NCBI GenBank assembly: GCA_900766165.1
Contig: CAAFUK010000065.1
Location: forward strand, 1 to 64,000
From: an uncultured Collinsella sp.
Lineage (GTDB): Bacteria > Actinomycetota > Coriobacteriia > Coriobacteriales > Coriobacteriaceae
Length of the DNA: 64,000 bases
Reading direction: 5' to 3'
The notes beneath the pieces are model-generated. The model made no database searches. It saw nothing but the letters and a program-made list of their open reading frames with translations, and had not been told where the DNA came from. The position numbers and the translations under genes were made by a program. Positions 45,306 through 54,242 of this stretch are shown piece by piece; position 1 is the first letter of the stretch; each line of letters begins with the position of its first letter.

Positions 45306-48188
45306 CTAAATAAACACGTCGACGAGGATGGGCATAAGGTTGAGCAGGCCAAACACCAGCGCCACGCCCCAGCCGAGCTTAAAGCAGCTGCGCCAGGTGC
45401 TGCGTGCGAAGGTGTTGTCGATCAGCACCTCGACAAAATACGTCGCGACCATCACGACCAGGGCAACCACCCAGCTCACGGGGTTGTCCCAGACAAAGAA
45501 CATGCCCACCCACATCAAAAACAGCACGGTCTCGCACCAGTGCATAAGGGTCATCTTGGCCAGCGTGCCGCCGCTCATCTCGGTGGCGACGCCCTGGACG
45601 ATCTCCTGATGCGCATGATGCGAGTACGAAAGGTCAAACGGCGACTTGCGCAGCTTGATGGTAAGCACCGCGAGCAACGCGAGGAAAATGGGCGCGCTGT
45701 GCACGATGATGGGGGCCGACTGCCCCGTCACGGCGATGGAATCAAAGCTATCGGTGGCAAGGTACAGGCCCACGCTCATCAGCAGAACGGCGGGCTCGTA
45801 GCTCATAACCTGCAGCAGCTCGCGGTCGGCGCCGACCTGGGCAAACGGACTTTGCGTCGAGGCGGACGCCAGCACCACAAAGATTGCGGCGAGCGTCACC
45901 ATAAAAGCGCACAGCAGCGTGTTGGAGCCCGACACAAAGATGCCGCCGCCCACGACGGTGAAGATGAGCGCGCACGCCATGTAGGTATCGTCCATGGTGT
46001 TTACGCTGGCGGGGGCCTTGCGCAGCAACTTGGCAACGTCGTAGAAGGGCTGCAGCAGGCGCGGGCCCACGCGGCCCTGCATGCGGGCCGAAAGCTTGCG
46101 GTCAAGGCCGTCAATCAAACCGCCCACAAGCGGTGCCAGCAAGACAAACGCCACGGTGCCAATAAAAATGCCCACGACGCCCGAGCCTTCGAAATACTTG
46201 CCGCGCAGCACCGAGGGCGCGCTCATGGCAAGTCGCTCGGGCCCAATCCACGCGCAACACAGCAGCGCAAACAAGATAATGCTGCAGCACACGACGCTAC
46301 CCACGGGGCTAATACGCTTCTCGCCAAGGGCGTCCTCCGAGTACCAATTGCGCTTTTCGGCCTTTACCTCGTGTCCCATCGAGCCGCGGAAATGGCGGTA
46401 ATTTTCGGTTCCCACGCCCGAAAGATATACGTTTACATGCGGTTTGTTGCTCACACGGAATGAAGTCAGCAGCACCACGGCGATAAAAGCCACGATAACC
46501 ACCATCAGATACATGGCGTCCTTGCCAATAACGTACGGCACGCGGCCAAACACCATGGCCAAGTAAGGCGACACCAGGCCGCTCGAGATAACCGGGAACG
46601 CCACGCAGCACAGAATCAGCAGCGCGGCGATGGTGTTGAGCGCCATCCATTCGGTCTTATGGACATTGACCTCAACGTTTTGAGCCGTGGGGTCGACGCC
46701 CGAGAGCTTGGCCAGCCACTTGCCCCAGAAGAAGAACGTCGCGGCCGAGCCAAAGGCAAGCACCATGATCATGAGCACGTTGCCGGTCTGCGCGAACGCC
46801 ACCAGGGCGCCCCACTTGGACACGAGCATGCCAAACGGCGCCACGAACATGCCCATGATGCCCAGCATCATCAGGCGCGTCAGGTGCGGCATGCGACTGA
46901 ACATACCGTCCATGTCCTCGATATTGCGGCTGCCGATATGATGCTCAGCCGTGCCCACGCACAGGAACAGCAGCGACTTGGCCACCGTGTGGAACAGGAT
47001 CAGGAAGATGGCCGCCCATACGGCCTCGGGCGCGCCGACACCCAGGCAGGCACTGATGAGGCCCAAGTTGGAAATGGTGGAGTACGCGAGCACGCGTTTG
47101 GCGTTGCTCTGCGAGATGGCCATGAGGGCAGCGAGCAAAAACGTGATGGCACCCACACTCGTGACCATAAAGCCGGTCACGGGATAGATGGCATAGAGCG
47201 GGCTCAGCTTGACCATCAGGAACACGCCGGCTTTGACCATGGTGGACGAGTGCAGCAGGGCGCTCGTGGGCGTGGGGGCAACCATGGCACCCAACAGCCA
47301 CGTGTGGAACGGCATCTGTGCGGCCTTGGTGAGTGCGGCGAGCGACAGCAGGATGACCGGCATCACCAGCAGCGCGGATTGCGCGGTTCCGGCGCCGGAA
47401 AGCTCGATCATGCCCGAGATGGTCAGCGGCATGTCGTTAACGTGCAGGTACATGAGGCCGGCCAAAAACGCGATGCCGCCCAGCATGTTGAGGATGATCT
47501 GGGTGAAGGCGTTTTTAATGGCCTCGGGCGTGCGCGTGTAGCCAATCATAAGGAACGAGCACACGGTGGTGATTTCCCAGCCGCAGAACAGCCACTCAAG
47601 GTTGTCGCTCGTCACGATGACGAACATGGCCGAGAGGAACAGGAACATGAGCGCCAGGAACTGCGGGCGACGGTCGGGCGCGGTCTGCCCGCGCAGCGCA
47701 GCCTCGTGCTCGTCATGGGCCTGGAAGTCCTTCATGTAGCCCAGGGCATACACGCAGATAAGGCTGCCGACGATGCCGACGGCGAGGACCATGATCACAC
47801 TCATGTAGTCCAGGTAGAGAGGCGTTGCCGTGACGGCCTCGGCCGCGGGCAGCGTCATGGCTGCAAAGGCGAGCGAACCCACCAGCTGGACTATGCCGAG
47901 CACCGTGGTGAGCGCGTTCCTATATTTGTACGCGTTGTACAGGATGACGGCGCACAGGATGACATCGATGGCGGAGCTGATGATCGAGAGCGCATGCGAG
48001 GTGCCGGGGGCAACCTCAAAGCTCTGCGGACCCGTGCCAAAAAACATGACGGCGACTACAACTGTCACCGCCATAATAATGCCGGAACCTATGAGCCCCA
48101 CCGCATCGCGGGCGCGGTCACCGCGCGCGAGCAGCATGCCCAGCGCCGGTACCAGCGGAAACAGGGTAAGGAAATACAGTAGCGTCAT
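45306..48188 (-). CDS. Fused Ech membrane subunit EchA-EchB
   Basis: A single 960-residue frame. Residues about 1-610 are a NuoL/Mrp-type antiporter subunit (EchA) with ITTVCSFLMIGYTRTPEA, HTWLLGAMVAPTPTSALLHSSTMVKAGVFL and AYSTISNLGLISA. After a linker, residues about 665-960 are a NuoH-type subunit (EchB) with DGLDRKLSARMQGRVGPRLLQPFYDVAKL and SPFDLSYSHHAHQEIVQG. The two are normally separate proteins. Together they carry protons or sodium across the membrane as the hydrogenase turns over. The ATG follows GGGGGAG and heads the ech operon. Confidence 0.93.
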   Translation of the reverse strand: MTLLYFLTLFPLVPALGMLLARGDRARDAVGLIGSGIIMAVTVVVAVMFFGTGPQSFEVAPGTSHALSIISSAIDVILCAVILYNAYKYRNALTTVLGIVQLVGSLAFAAMTLPAAEAVTATPLYLDYMSVIMVLAVGIVGSLICVYALGYMKDFQAHDEHEAALRGQTAPDRRPQFLALMFLFLSAMFVIVTSDNLEWLFCGWEITTVCSFLMIGYTRTPEAIKNAFTQIILNMLGGIAFLAGLMYLHVNDMPLTISGMIELSGAGTAQSALLVMPVILLSLAALTKAAQMPFHTWLLGAMVAPTPTSALLHSSTMVKAGVFLMVKLSPLYAIYPVTGFMVTSVGAITFLLAALMAISQSNAKRVLAYSTISNLGLISACLGVGAPEAVWAAIFLILFHTVAKSLLFLCVGTAEHHIGSRNIEDMDGMFSRMPHLTRLMMLGIMGMFVAPFGMLVSKWGALVAFAQTGNVLMIMVLAFGSAATFFFWGKWLAKLSGVDPTAQNVEVNVHKTEWMALNTIAALLILCCVAFPVISSGLVSPYLAMVFGRVPYVIGKDAMYLMVVIVAFIAVVLLTSFRVSNKPHVNVYLSGVGTENYRHFRGSMGHEVKAEKRNWYSEDALGEKRISPVGSVVCCSIILFALLCCAWIGPERLAMSAPSVLRGKYFEGSGVVGIFIGTVAFVLLAPLVGGLIDGLDRKLSARMQGRVGPRLLQPFYDVAKLLRKAPASVNTMDDTYMACALIFTVVGGGIFVSGSNTLLCAFMVTLAAIFVVLASASTQSPFAQVGADRELLQVMSYEPAVLLMSVGLYLATDSFDSIAVTGQSAPIIVHSAPIFLALLAVLTIKLRKSPFDLSYSHHAHQEIVQGVATEMSGGTLAKMTLMHWCETVLFLMWVGMFFVWDNPVSWVVALVVMVATYFVEVLIDNTFARSTWRSCFKLGWGVALVFGLLNLMPILVDVFI

Positions 48189-48437
48189 ACCATCACTCCC
48201 CCATGCAAAAACGCTGCAATTGTTTAACGTTATAGCTCAATTGAGGAGTAGCGGCGGCAGGTTTTCGGTCAACTGGGGAGTTTTAGGCGTACGGGGCAAG
48301 GGCACGTCCGCTTTGGAGCAGAGAGACGACGCTCCCCTATCGCAGCGACAGGCGCGCGGGCCACTGCGCGCGGTTTATTGGCCACTTTGGAGGATGTCCC
48401 GACAGGCTCGCGCCGGTCCAAAAAGTTGGCGCGGCAA
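48189..48437. other. Intergenic region before the ech operon
   Basis: About 250 bases with no gene that I can support. It must contain the ech promoter, but I cannot assign hexamers with confidence. TTGAGC-type and TATAGC sequences near 48228-48240 are candidates. Confidence 0.3.
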
Positions 48438-48461
48438 GAAAAATGCGCCCCTGTGGGCGCA
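48438..48461 (-). terminator. Terminator of the HTH gene
   Basis: TGCGCCC/GGGCGCA stem with a four-base loop, followed on the minus strand by TTTTTC, 12 bases past the stop. Confidence 0.85.
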
Positions 48462-48473
48462 CCATCCCGTTTG

Positions 48474-48869
48474 CTATTCCGCCTTTTTAACGCGCGGTTT
48501 GCGACCGCGCGGCTTATCGACCAGTGCGGCCTCACCGCTCTCGCGGTACTGACGGCACCAAGCCTTGACCGAAGACTCGCTGGGAATCTTGTGCTTGATC
48601 ATGGCCTCGCGAACCGTCAAGCCGTTTTCCAGACGGTCCTTAACCACAGCGAGCTTTACGTCGTACGAGTAGGTGTGATGATGCGAACCGGCATTGAGAA
48701 CGGCGCCGGCACCGCCCACGGCATACGCGCGGGCCCACTGACGAGCCGTGGCCTGGGGAATGCCAAGCTCCGCGGCGAGGGCGCGATGACCGACCCCCTC
48801 TTGGAGGATCTCGACGGCGCGCTGCCTAACCTCAGGCGCATGCGTGCGAGTCCTAGTTGCTTCCGACAT
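48474..48869 (-). CDS. Transposase-type double helix-turn-helix protein (orphan)
   Basis: A 131-residue protein with two HTH units like those of IS3-type OrfA proteins: VRQRAVEILQEGVGHRALAAELGIPQATARQWARAY and VKLAVVKDRLENGLTVREAMIKHKIPSESSVKAWCRQY, then a basic tail (KPRGRKPRVKK). No DDE transposase frame or inverted repeats flank it. It is either an insertion-sequence remnant or a domesticated DNA-binding protein; the intact frame and its own terminator favour the latter. Start ATG 48869 is preferred over a GTG three codons upstream. Confidence 0.7.
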   Translation of the reverse strand: MSEATRTRTHAPEVRQRAVEILQEGVGHRALAAELGIPQATARQWARAYAVGGAGAVLNAGSHHHTYSYDVKLAVVKDRLENGLTVREAMIKHKIPSESSVKAWCRQYRESGEAALVDKPRGRKPRVKKAE

Positions 48870-49206
48870 ACCTGCCACTTCTTAGCCTTAACCGTTAATC
48901 TGCTTTCTTACGTGCAAGTTAGATAGTAGCATTTTACTGTTTGCTCAAAGCAGTTAATTAAAATAGACGCGGCGTTATCTGGGCATTTGGCACCAAATTA
49001 CGACATTTCTTTATCGATTATTTACGCTGGTAGCTGACTCGCAGCTAATCGTCATTCGCTTGTCAACAAAATTGGCATCTCTTTATGTCCTTTGGTATAG
49101 AGGATATAGTTATTAACCCCTCCCCCAATAATTTTGAGTGATCTGCAAGACAGTAGACGTCCTCACTCCTCATGATTACCGCGCATTGCCATCCACCGGA
49201 GCAAAA
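48870..49206. other. AT-rich intergenic region
   Basis: A 337-base stretch clearly richer in A+T than its surroundings. I see no gene or RNA signature. It should hold the promoter of the HTH gene; several TTGCTC/TAAAAT-like combinations occur near 48940-48965 but none stands out. Confidence 0.4.
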
Positions 49207-49243
49207 CAAAAAGGGCGGGACCTGCTGCGCTTGCAGACCCCGC
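49207..49243 (-). terminator. Terminator of the flavoprotein gene
   Basis: On the minus strand GCGGGG..CTGC pairs with GCAG..CCCGC and is followed by CCTTTTTG. Confidence 0.8.
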
Positions 49244-49318
49244 ACCGGTTGACACCCGACGGGACACAGCCGGGCGAGACGGATCCGTGCTACCGCCCCG
49301 CCTGGCCGCGATGTTCAA

Positions 49319-51349
49319 CTACAGCTCGTTGGCCGCGTGATACGCCGTGCGAATGGCGCTCGCGATGTCGGCGGTGCGCTCACCCGAGCAGTCGCCCACG
49401 CAGGTCACGGGCACCGTCACGCCATCCAGGTCAAACGCGTTGGCCTTGGAGCCCACGGCCATCACCACGTAATCGCAGGCGATCTTCACCGGCTCCTCGG
49501 CGCCGTCCTCGGTGGTGCGAACAGCCTCCACGCCCTCGTCGGTAATGGCGGTCAGGCGGGTCTTCACGTGCTGCTCCACGTTGTGCTCGGCAAAGTCGCT
49601 CATAATCAGCGGCAGAATGGTCTCGGACTCGCCCGCGGCAATCTTGTCGAGCATCTCCACGATCGCCACCTCGCAGCCGTGCTGCAGCAGATACTCGGCA
49701 GTCTCGGTGCCCACCAGGCCACCGCCAATGACGGCGACGCGGCCGCTGAGCTCCACCTTGCCGGCCAGCACGTCCCAGCTCGAGACGACCTTCTCCGAGT
49801 CGGCACCCGGAACGGGGATGACCACGTCGTGCGCGCCCACGGCCACAATCGCGGCGTCGGCGGCGTTGAGGTCCTCAGCGGTAGCGGCATGGTTGAGCTC
49901 AACCTTCACACCCAGGCCAGGCAGAATCTTCTCGTAATACTCGACCGAGCGCATGATCTCGTCCTTGCGCGGGGGCGCGGCCGCCAGCACAATCTGGCCG
50001 CCCAGATGGTCGCTCGCCTCGTAAACGGTCACGTCGTAGCCGCGCTTGGCCGCCACGCGCGCGGCCTCCAGGCCGGCGATGCCGCCGCCCACCACGGCAA
50101 TCTTCTTGTCGACCTCGCCCGGCTTAATGGCGATGGTCGCCTCGTCGCCGTTCTCGGCATTGAGCACGCACGAGATGTACTTGCGGTTTTGAATCGCGTC
50201 GACACAGCCCTTGTTGCAGTTGAGGCACTCGCGGATGGGCTCGCCGGTCGCGGCCTTCAGCGCAATGTCGGGGTCGCACATGAGCGAACGGCCATAGGCG
50301 ACAATGTCTGCCGAGCCGTCTTCCAGAATCTTCTCGCCGGCCTCGACCGAGACCACGCGACCGACGGTTGCCACCGGCACGGAGACCAGTGCCTTGACGC
50401 GCTCGGCCACGGGCAGCGTCCAGTTGTAGGGCATGGCGCCCATGGGCGGAATGGTGTCGCCCATGTTGCCGGTGTGGTTTGCCTGCGCAATCTGGATCAT
50501 GTCGATGCCGGCGCCTTCGAGCAGCTTGGCGAACTCGCAGGCCTCGTCGGGCTGCAGACCGCCCTTGCCGCGCGGCGTGCCGTCGGGATTCTCCATGATC
50601 ACGGGGAGCTTGTACTCCACCATCAGCTGCGGCGCGGCCTCCTTAATGGCGGCGACGACCTCCAACGCATAGCGGACGCGGTTTTCAAACGAGCCGCCGT
50701 ACTCGTCGGTGCGCTTGTTGAGGATCGCGGAGCACAGCGAACCCACCAGACGGTCGCCGTGAACCTCGATGGCGTCGATGCCGGCCTGCTGCGCGCGGGC
50801 GGCCGAGGCGGCGATGGCTTCCTTGATCTGGGTAAGCTGTTCAACACTGGCCTCGTTCACAAAGTGCTGCATGTCGTGGTGCAGCTTGGCATAAGCCTGC
50901 TTGCGGATCTCGTTGGACTCGGCCATCTTGGCGGCAAAGGTCTCCTCGTCGCCGGCGGCCTTGGCCTCCTGCGCGGCCTTGGCGGCTGTCATGGAACCCA
51001 TGACCATGCGGCCGACGCCGGGCACGTCGTACTCGGGGTGGAACAGCTGCAGCGCGACCTTGGCGCCGTGCTTGTGGACGGCGTCGGCCAGCGCTTTAAA
51101 CGTGGGGATCTGGGCGTCGGTCGCCAGCTTGGGCGTGGGGCTTGCGGTCATGACGGGAGCGACGTCACCGATGACGATGTAGCTTACGCCGCCACGGGCC
51201 AGGCGCTCGTAAAAAGCCAGGCTGCGTTCGCCGATGGAACCGTCGCGCTCCTCGTAGCCGGTGGTCAGCGGCGGGAACATAATGCGGTTCTTGAGCTCAA
51301 GGGGGCCAACCGTAATGGGCTGGAGCAGCTTGGATGCAGGTGTGGTCAT
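49319..51349 (-). CDS. Old-yellow-enzyme family NADH:flavin oxidoreductase (enoate reductase type)
   Basis: A 676-residue flavoenzyme. The N-terminal FMN-binding TIM barrel (about 1-370) shows LKNRIMFPPLTTGYEERDG, DAIEVHGDRLVGSLCSAILNKRTDEYGGSFENRVRY and YGRSLMCDPDIALKA. The [4Fe-4S] cysteines follow (CLNCNKGCVDAIQNRKYISC). The C-terminal FAD/NAD region has IAVVGGGIAGLEAARVAAKRGYDVTVYEA and VAVIGGGLVGTETAEYL. The layout is that of 2,4-dienoyl-CoA reductase and bile-acid BaiCD-type enzymes. The substrate is unknown. ATG 51349 (MTTPAS) is preferred over 51355 because of spacing from GAGAGG. Confidence 0.92.
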   Translation of the reverse strand: MTTPASKLLQPITVGPLELKNRIMFPPLTTGYEERDGSIGERSLAFYERLARGGVSYIVIGDVAPVMTASPTPKLATDAQIPTFKALADAVHKHGAKVALQLFHPEYDVPGVGRMVMGSMTAAKAAQEAKAAGDEETFAAKMAESNEIRKQAYAKLHHDMQHFVNEASVEQLTQIKEAIAASAARAQQAGIDAIEVHGDRLVGSLCSAILNKRTDEYGGSFENRVRYALEVVAAIKEAAPQLMVEYKLPVIMENPDGTPRGKGGLQPDEACEFAKLLEGAGIDMIQIAQANHTGNMGDTIPPMGAMPYNWTLPVAERVKALVSVPVATVGRVVSVEAGEKILEDGSADIVAYGRSLMCDPDIALKAATGEPIRECLNCNKGCVDAIQNRKYISCVLNAENGDEATIAIKPGEVDKKIAVVGGGIAGLEAARVAAKRGYDVTVYEASDHLGGQIVLAAAPPRKDEIMRSVEYYEKILPGLGVKVELNHAATAEDLNAADAAIVAVGAHDVVIPVPGADSEKVVSSWDVLAGKVELSGRVAVIGGGLVGTETAEYLLQHGCEVAIVEMLDKIAAGESETILPLIMSDFAEHNVEQHVKTRLTAITDEGVEAVRTTEDGAEEPVKIACDYVVMAVGSKANAFDLDGVTVPVTCVGDCSGERTADIASAIRTAYHAANEL

Positions 51350-51496
51350 GGACATTCCTCTCTTATAGGCGCGGCGGCGATGATGCCGCGTAGTTGTCTA
51401 GAGGATATGGCATGGGAGCACAGCGGCACAACGGAAATCGGCGAATATCAGGTGGCGGCAGGTGGATGGGGATGGGCGGGGCGGCCCGTCGGTTTA

Positions 51497-51712
51497 TCTC
51501 AATCTGTAACAGTTACTCGGCAAAACCGGGTCTTACTGTTACAGATCGAGACAAACCAAACCCGCCTGCTAGAAAATCTCAATCTATAACAACAACTCGG
51601 CAAAATCCGTCCCTCGTGTTACAGATTTAGACAAACGGGACCCAACCCACCGGTATATCTCGATCTGTAACACCTAGCCGCCCAAATCGGGTCTAGATGT
51701 TACAGATCGAGA
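51497..51712. repeat. Three tandem inverted-repeat units, about 80-bp period
   Basis: Each unit has 15-bp arms about 25 bases apart: TCTCAATCTGTAACA...TGTTACAGATCGAGA at 51497-51551, a variant at 51577-51631 and TCTCGATCTGTAACA...TGTTACAGATCGAGA at 51659-51712. The middle parts share an ACTCGGCAAAA or GCCGCCCAAAT core. They fill the gap between the flavoprotein start and the tRNA terminator. Confidence 0.88.
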
Positions 51713-51762
51713 TTTTGTTTGAGAGGCCGAGAATTGAACCGAAAACACGGTCCCGAAATAAC

Positions 51763-51792
51763 AAAAAAGCTCGCCGGCTAGGCCGACGAGCT
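51763..51792 (-). terminator. Terminator of the tRNA gene
   Basis: 11-bp stem AGCTCGTCGGC/GCCGGCGAGCT (one G-T pair) with a three-base loop, followed by TTTTT on the minus strand. Confidence 0.92.
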
Positions 51793-51801
51793 GCAAGTTC
51801 T

Positions 51802-51878
51802 TGGTCGCGGGGGCAGGATTTGAACCTACGACCTCCGGGTTATGAGCCCGGCGAGCTACCAGACTGCTCCACCCCGCA
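51802..51878 (-). tRNA. Initiator tRNA-fMet (CAT)
   Basis: A 77-base tRNA with anticodon CAT in loop CTCATAA. The three consecutive G-C pairs of the anticodon stem (GGG/CCC) and the lack of a Watson-Crick 1:72 pair (T1 opposite G72) mark it as the initiator. The D-arm GGAGCAG...GGTAGCTC and T-loop TTCAAAT are canonical. The 3' ACCA is encoded. Confidence 0.95.
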
Positions 51879-52030
51879 ATGTCTGGGCGCCTCATGTGCG
51901 CAAGAAAGAATATTACGCGGGAGTTCGGTAAACGGCAAGGAAAATCTCGTGGAGCATAATTCCTTCATATTTAAACCCCTCAGCCCCTATCACCGTAAAC
52001 GAATCGCAGCCGAGCGCCGTCGGCGGCGCG

Positions 52031-52038
52031 TATACAAT
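52031..52038 (+). promoter_or_regulatory. -10 region of coaX
   Basis: TATACAAT lies 37 bases before the ATG. No good -35 at the usual distance. Confidence 0.45.
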
Positions 52039-52074
52039 GGTGCGCGTCCTTTTATGCCAACACTGGGAGTAGAC

Positions 52075-52848
52075 ATGCTGCTCGCTATCGATATGGGAAA
52101 CACGCAGACGGCCATGGGCCTGTTTGACGGAGACGAGCTGGTGCAGTCGTGGCGCATGCCCACCGACCGCTCTTATACCGCCGACGAGATCCACGTGCGC
52201 CTGATGGGCTTCTTTAAGATGTACGACCTCTCACTCGACGCGGTCGACGCGATCGCCTTTGCCGGCGTGGTGCCGCAGCTCTCGCGCGAGTGGCACGCCG
52301 TGGCCGACCGCATCGCGGCGGACGCCATCGTCATCGGGCCGCAGACGGCCGCCGTGACCAAGCTGCGCGCGGCGCGCCCCCAGGCCGTAGGTGCCGACCG
52401 CGTCGCCAACGCCGTTGCGGCCGAGACTTTCTACGGCGCGCCGGCAATCGTGGTGGACTTTGGCACCGCGACCAATATCGACGTCATCGATGAGGACGGT
52501 TATTACATTGGTGGGGCGATCGCGCCGGGCATCCGCATCTCCATGGACGCGCTTGCCGCCCGTGCCGCCAAGCTCGCCAGCGTGCCGCTCGAGGCGCCCG
52601 AACACGCCATCGGTCGCGACACCGAAGAGTGCATCAAGGTCGGCGCCGTGATGGGCGCCGCCGCCATGGCCGAGGGCTTGGTCGCGCGCATGAAGCGCGA
52701 GCTGGGCCGCGAGGACGCCACCGTTATCGCCACGGGCGGTCTCGCCGGCATCGTCGCCGATTCGACCGATGCCTTCGACGTGGTCGACGGACAGCTCACC
52801 ATCAAGGGTATCTGCGAAATCTACCGCCGCATGCAGGAGCTGGGATAG
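52075..52848 (+). CDS. coaX: Type III pantothenate kinase
   Basis: A 257-residue kinase for the first step of coenzyme A synthesis. Type III motifs are clear: MLLAIDMGNTQTAMGLF at the start, GADRVANAVAA, VVDFGTATNIDVID and GGAIAPGIRISMDAL. Type III enzymes need a monovalent cation and are not feedback-inhibited by CoA. The ATG at 52075 follows GGGAGT; an ATG seven codons upstream is possible. It is monocistronic, with a palindromic repeat 33 bases downstream that can act as its terminator. Confidence 0.95.
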   Translation: MLLAIDMGNTQTAMGLFDGDELVQSWRMPTDRSYTADEIHVRLMGFFKMYDLSLDAVDAIAFAGVVPQLSREWHAVADRIAADAIVIGPQTAAVTKLRAARPQAVGADRVANAVAAETFYGAPAIVVDFGTATNIDVIDEDGYYIGGAIAPGIRISMDALAARAAKLASVPLEAPEHAIGRDTEECIKVGAVMGAAAMAEGLVARMKRELGREDATVIATGGLAGIVADSTDAFDVVDGQLTIKGICEIYRRMQELG

Positions 52849-52880
52849 AGTAAACGCCAGGTCGCAGCAACCAGCCTCCA

Positions 52881-52927
52881 ATCCTATTCCTCAAAATCGA
52901 AAATTTTTCAGTTTTGAGGAATAGGAT
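52881..52927. repeat. Palindromic CTATTCCTC repeat, copy 1 (3' of ATPase gene)
   Basis: ATCCTATTCCTCAAAA and TTTTGAGGAATAGGAT form a 16-bp stem around a 15-base loop, followed by TTTTT on the + strand. It can terminate coaX. It lies seven bases from the stop of the ATPase gene. Confidence 0.88.
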
Positions 52928-52933
52928 TTTTTG

Positions 52934-54130
52934 CTAAGCCTCGCCGCACAACCACCTCGCCAGGTCCACGATCTGCACCCCATCGCGATCCGTGGCCTCG
53001 TGATGCGTGCGGGCAAGAATCATCTTGGGATACGCATCGCCAATGCTCAGCAGTGGCGAAATCTCGCGTTCAAACGTCTTATCCGAGCTGATGTCGTCGC
53101 TCACCTGAATGTAGAGCTTCTCGCTTCGCCTGATTGCTACAAAGTCTATTTCCTTTTTATAGAGCACACCGACGTATACCTCGTATCCGCGGCGCAGCAG
53201 CTCGATGGCCACCATGTTCTCGTATACGCGTCCCCAATCCATATCACGCGTACCAAGCAGTGCGTATTTGAACGCGTGGTCTGCCAGGTAATACTTCTCG
53301 CCGCTCTTAAGGTATTTTTTGCCGCGAATGTCGTACCGACGAACTTTATAGAAGGCAAACGCATCGCACAGGTACCCCATGTACGCACCGACCGTCTTGT
53401 TCGTTATCTTTAGCCCATCCGCGTTCAAAACATCCGTAATGTTGCGCGCCGACGTTATGTTGGAGACGTTGTCCATCATGTAATCGGCAATGCGCAGCAG
53501 CGCCGATTCGTTTCTCACGTTATGCCGCTGCACGATATCTCTCACAATGAGCGTCTTAAAGACGTTGGAGAGATATTGATAGCGCTGCTCCTGCAGTGGA
53601 TAAGGGTAAGAGCCAGACATACCGCCGGTTCTCGCGTACTCATCGAAGTCGCGGTCAACCTCGCCCTCGTCGCCATAGGAGCGATACTCTTCAAACGAGA
53701 ATGGGAAAACCTCGATCTCGAACGTGCGCCCCGTAAAGAGCGTCGACAGGTCGCTTGACAGCAAAAAGGCGTTCGATCCGGTAATGAAAATATCGTACTG
53801 CTCGGATGCATGGAGGCTGTTGATCGCGCGTTCAAAGCCGTCGCACATCTGAACCTCGTCGATAAGCAGGAAGTTTTGCTTGTCGGACACTCGATGCTCT
53901 TTCACATAGGCGAGCAGGGCATGATATTCGAGCAGGCCCTCGAACTCGTCGAGGTTGTAATTGATATGGATGACATTCGAATTGGACAGATTTGCCTCCA
54001 CGTAATCGCGGAGGGCCTCGAGCAATTTTGACTTACCGCTACGGCGAATGCCCGTTATGACCTTGATGTCCGGTACGCCAATAAGGCTCGTCAACGTGTC
54101 CATATATGACGTTCTATTGATGAGTTTCAT
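52934..54130 (-). CDS. AAA ATPase with DUF4143 domain
   Basis: A 398-residue protein: P-loop GIRRSGKS (27-34), Walker B NFLLIDEVQ (86-94), sensor-like FITGSNAFLLSSDLS, then a C-terminal DUF4143 domain with KKEIDFVA, a PD-(D/E)xK-nuclease-like Asp-Phe motif, and KLYIQVSDD. Family members are widespread in anaerobes and their function is unresolved. Base composition is visibly more A+T-rich than the neighbours, which suggests transfer. One palindromic repeat lies 3' and two lie 5' of the gene. Confidence 0.9.
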   Translation of the reverse strand: MKLINRTSYMDTLTSLIGVPDIKVITGIRRSGKSKLLEALRDYVEANLSNSNVIHINYNLDEFEGLLEYHALLAYVKEHRVSDKQNFLLIDEVQMCDGFERAINSLHASEQYDIFITGSNAFLLSSDLSTLFTGRTFEIEVFPFSFEEYRSYGDEGEVDRDFDEYARTGGMSGSYPYPLQEQRYQYLSNVFKTLIVRDIVQRHNVRNESALLRIADYMMDNVSNITSARNITDVLNADGLKITNKTVGAYMGYLCDAFAFYKVRRYDIRGKKYLKSGEKYYLADHAFKYALLGTRDMDWGRVYENMVAIELLRRGYEVYVGVLYKKEIDFVAIRRSEKLYIQVSDDISSDKTFEREISPLLSIGDAYPKMILARTHHEATDRDGVQIVDLARWLCGEA

Positions 54131-54156
54131 TGGTGCCTCCCTGCGGTCTTCTATCG

Positions 54157-54197
54157 CTATTCCTCAAAAACGAAAATTATTCAGTTTTGAGGAATAG
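54157..54197. repeat. Palindromic CTATTCCTC repeat, copy 2
   Basis: CTATTCCTCAAAA and TTTTGAGGAATAG arms around a 15-base loop, 27 bases upstream of the ATPase start, in the same orientation as copy 1. The central bases differ slightly (ACGAAAATTATTCAG). Confidence 0.88.
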
Positions 54198-54242
54198 ACT
54201 CTGCAACGAATATACCTCGTTAAAGGCCGAGCTGGCTTAATT

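Noticed and set aside
46659..48182. A 507-codon plus-strand frame opposite EchA-EchB
   Set aside because: Its composition is hydrophilic and His/Gln-rich, the mirror of membrane helices on the true strand; no start site or homology.
42538..48188. Interpretation of the cluster as respiratory complex I
   Set aside because: EchE keeps all four NiFe cysteines and only five genes are present, with no NuoE/F/G or NuoA/J/K/M/N, so an Ech-type hydrogenase is the better call.
48189..49206. Complete insertion sequence around the HTH gene
   Set aside because: No OrfB/DDE frame, terminal inverted repeats or target duplication could be found on either side.
51497..51712. CRISPR array
   Set aside because: There are only three units, each unit is itself an inverted repeat, and the parts between arms are partly conserved rather than unique spacers.
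51697..52074. N-terminal extension of coaX through the tRNA region
   Set aside because: The frame is open, but it crosses the tRNA gene antisense and the CoaX family begins at MLLAIDMGNT.
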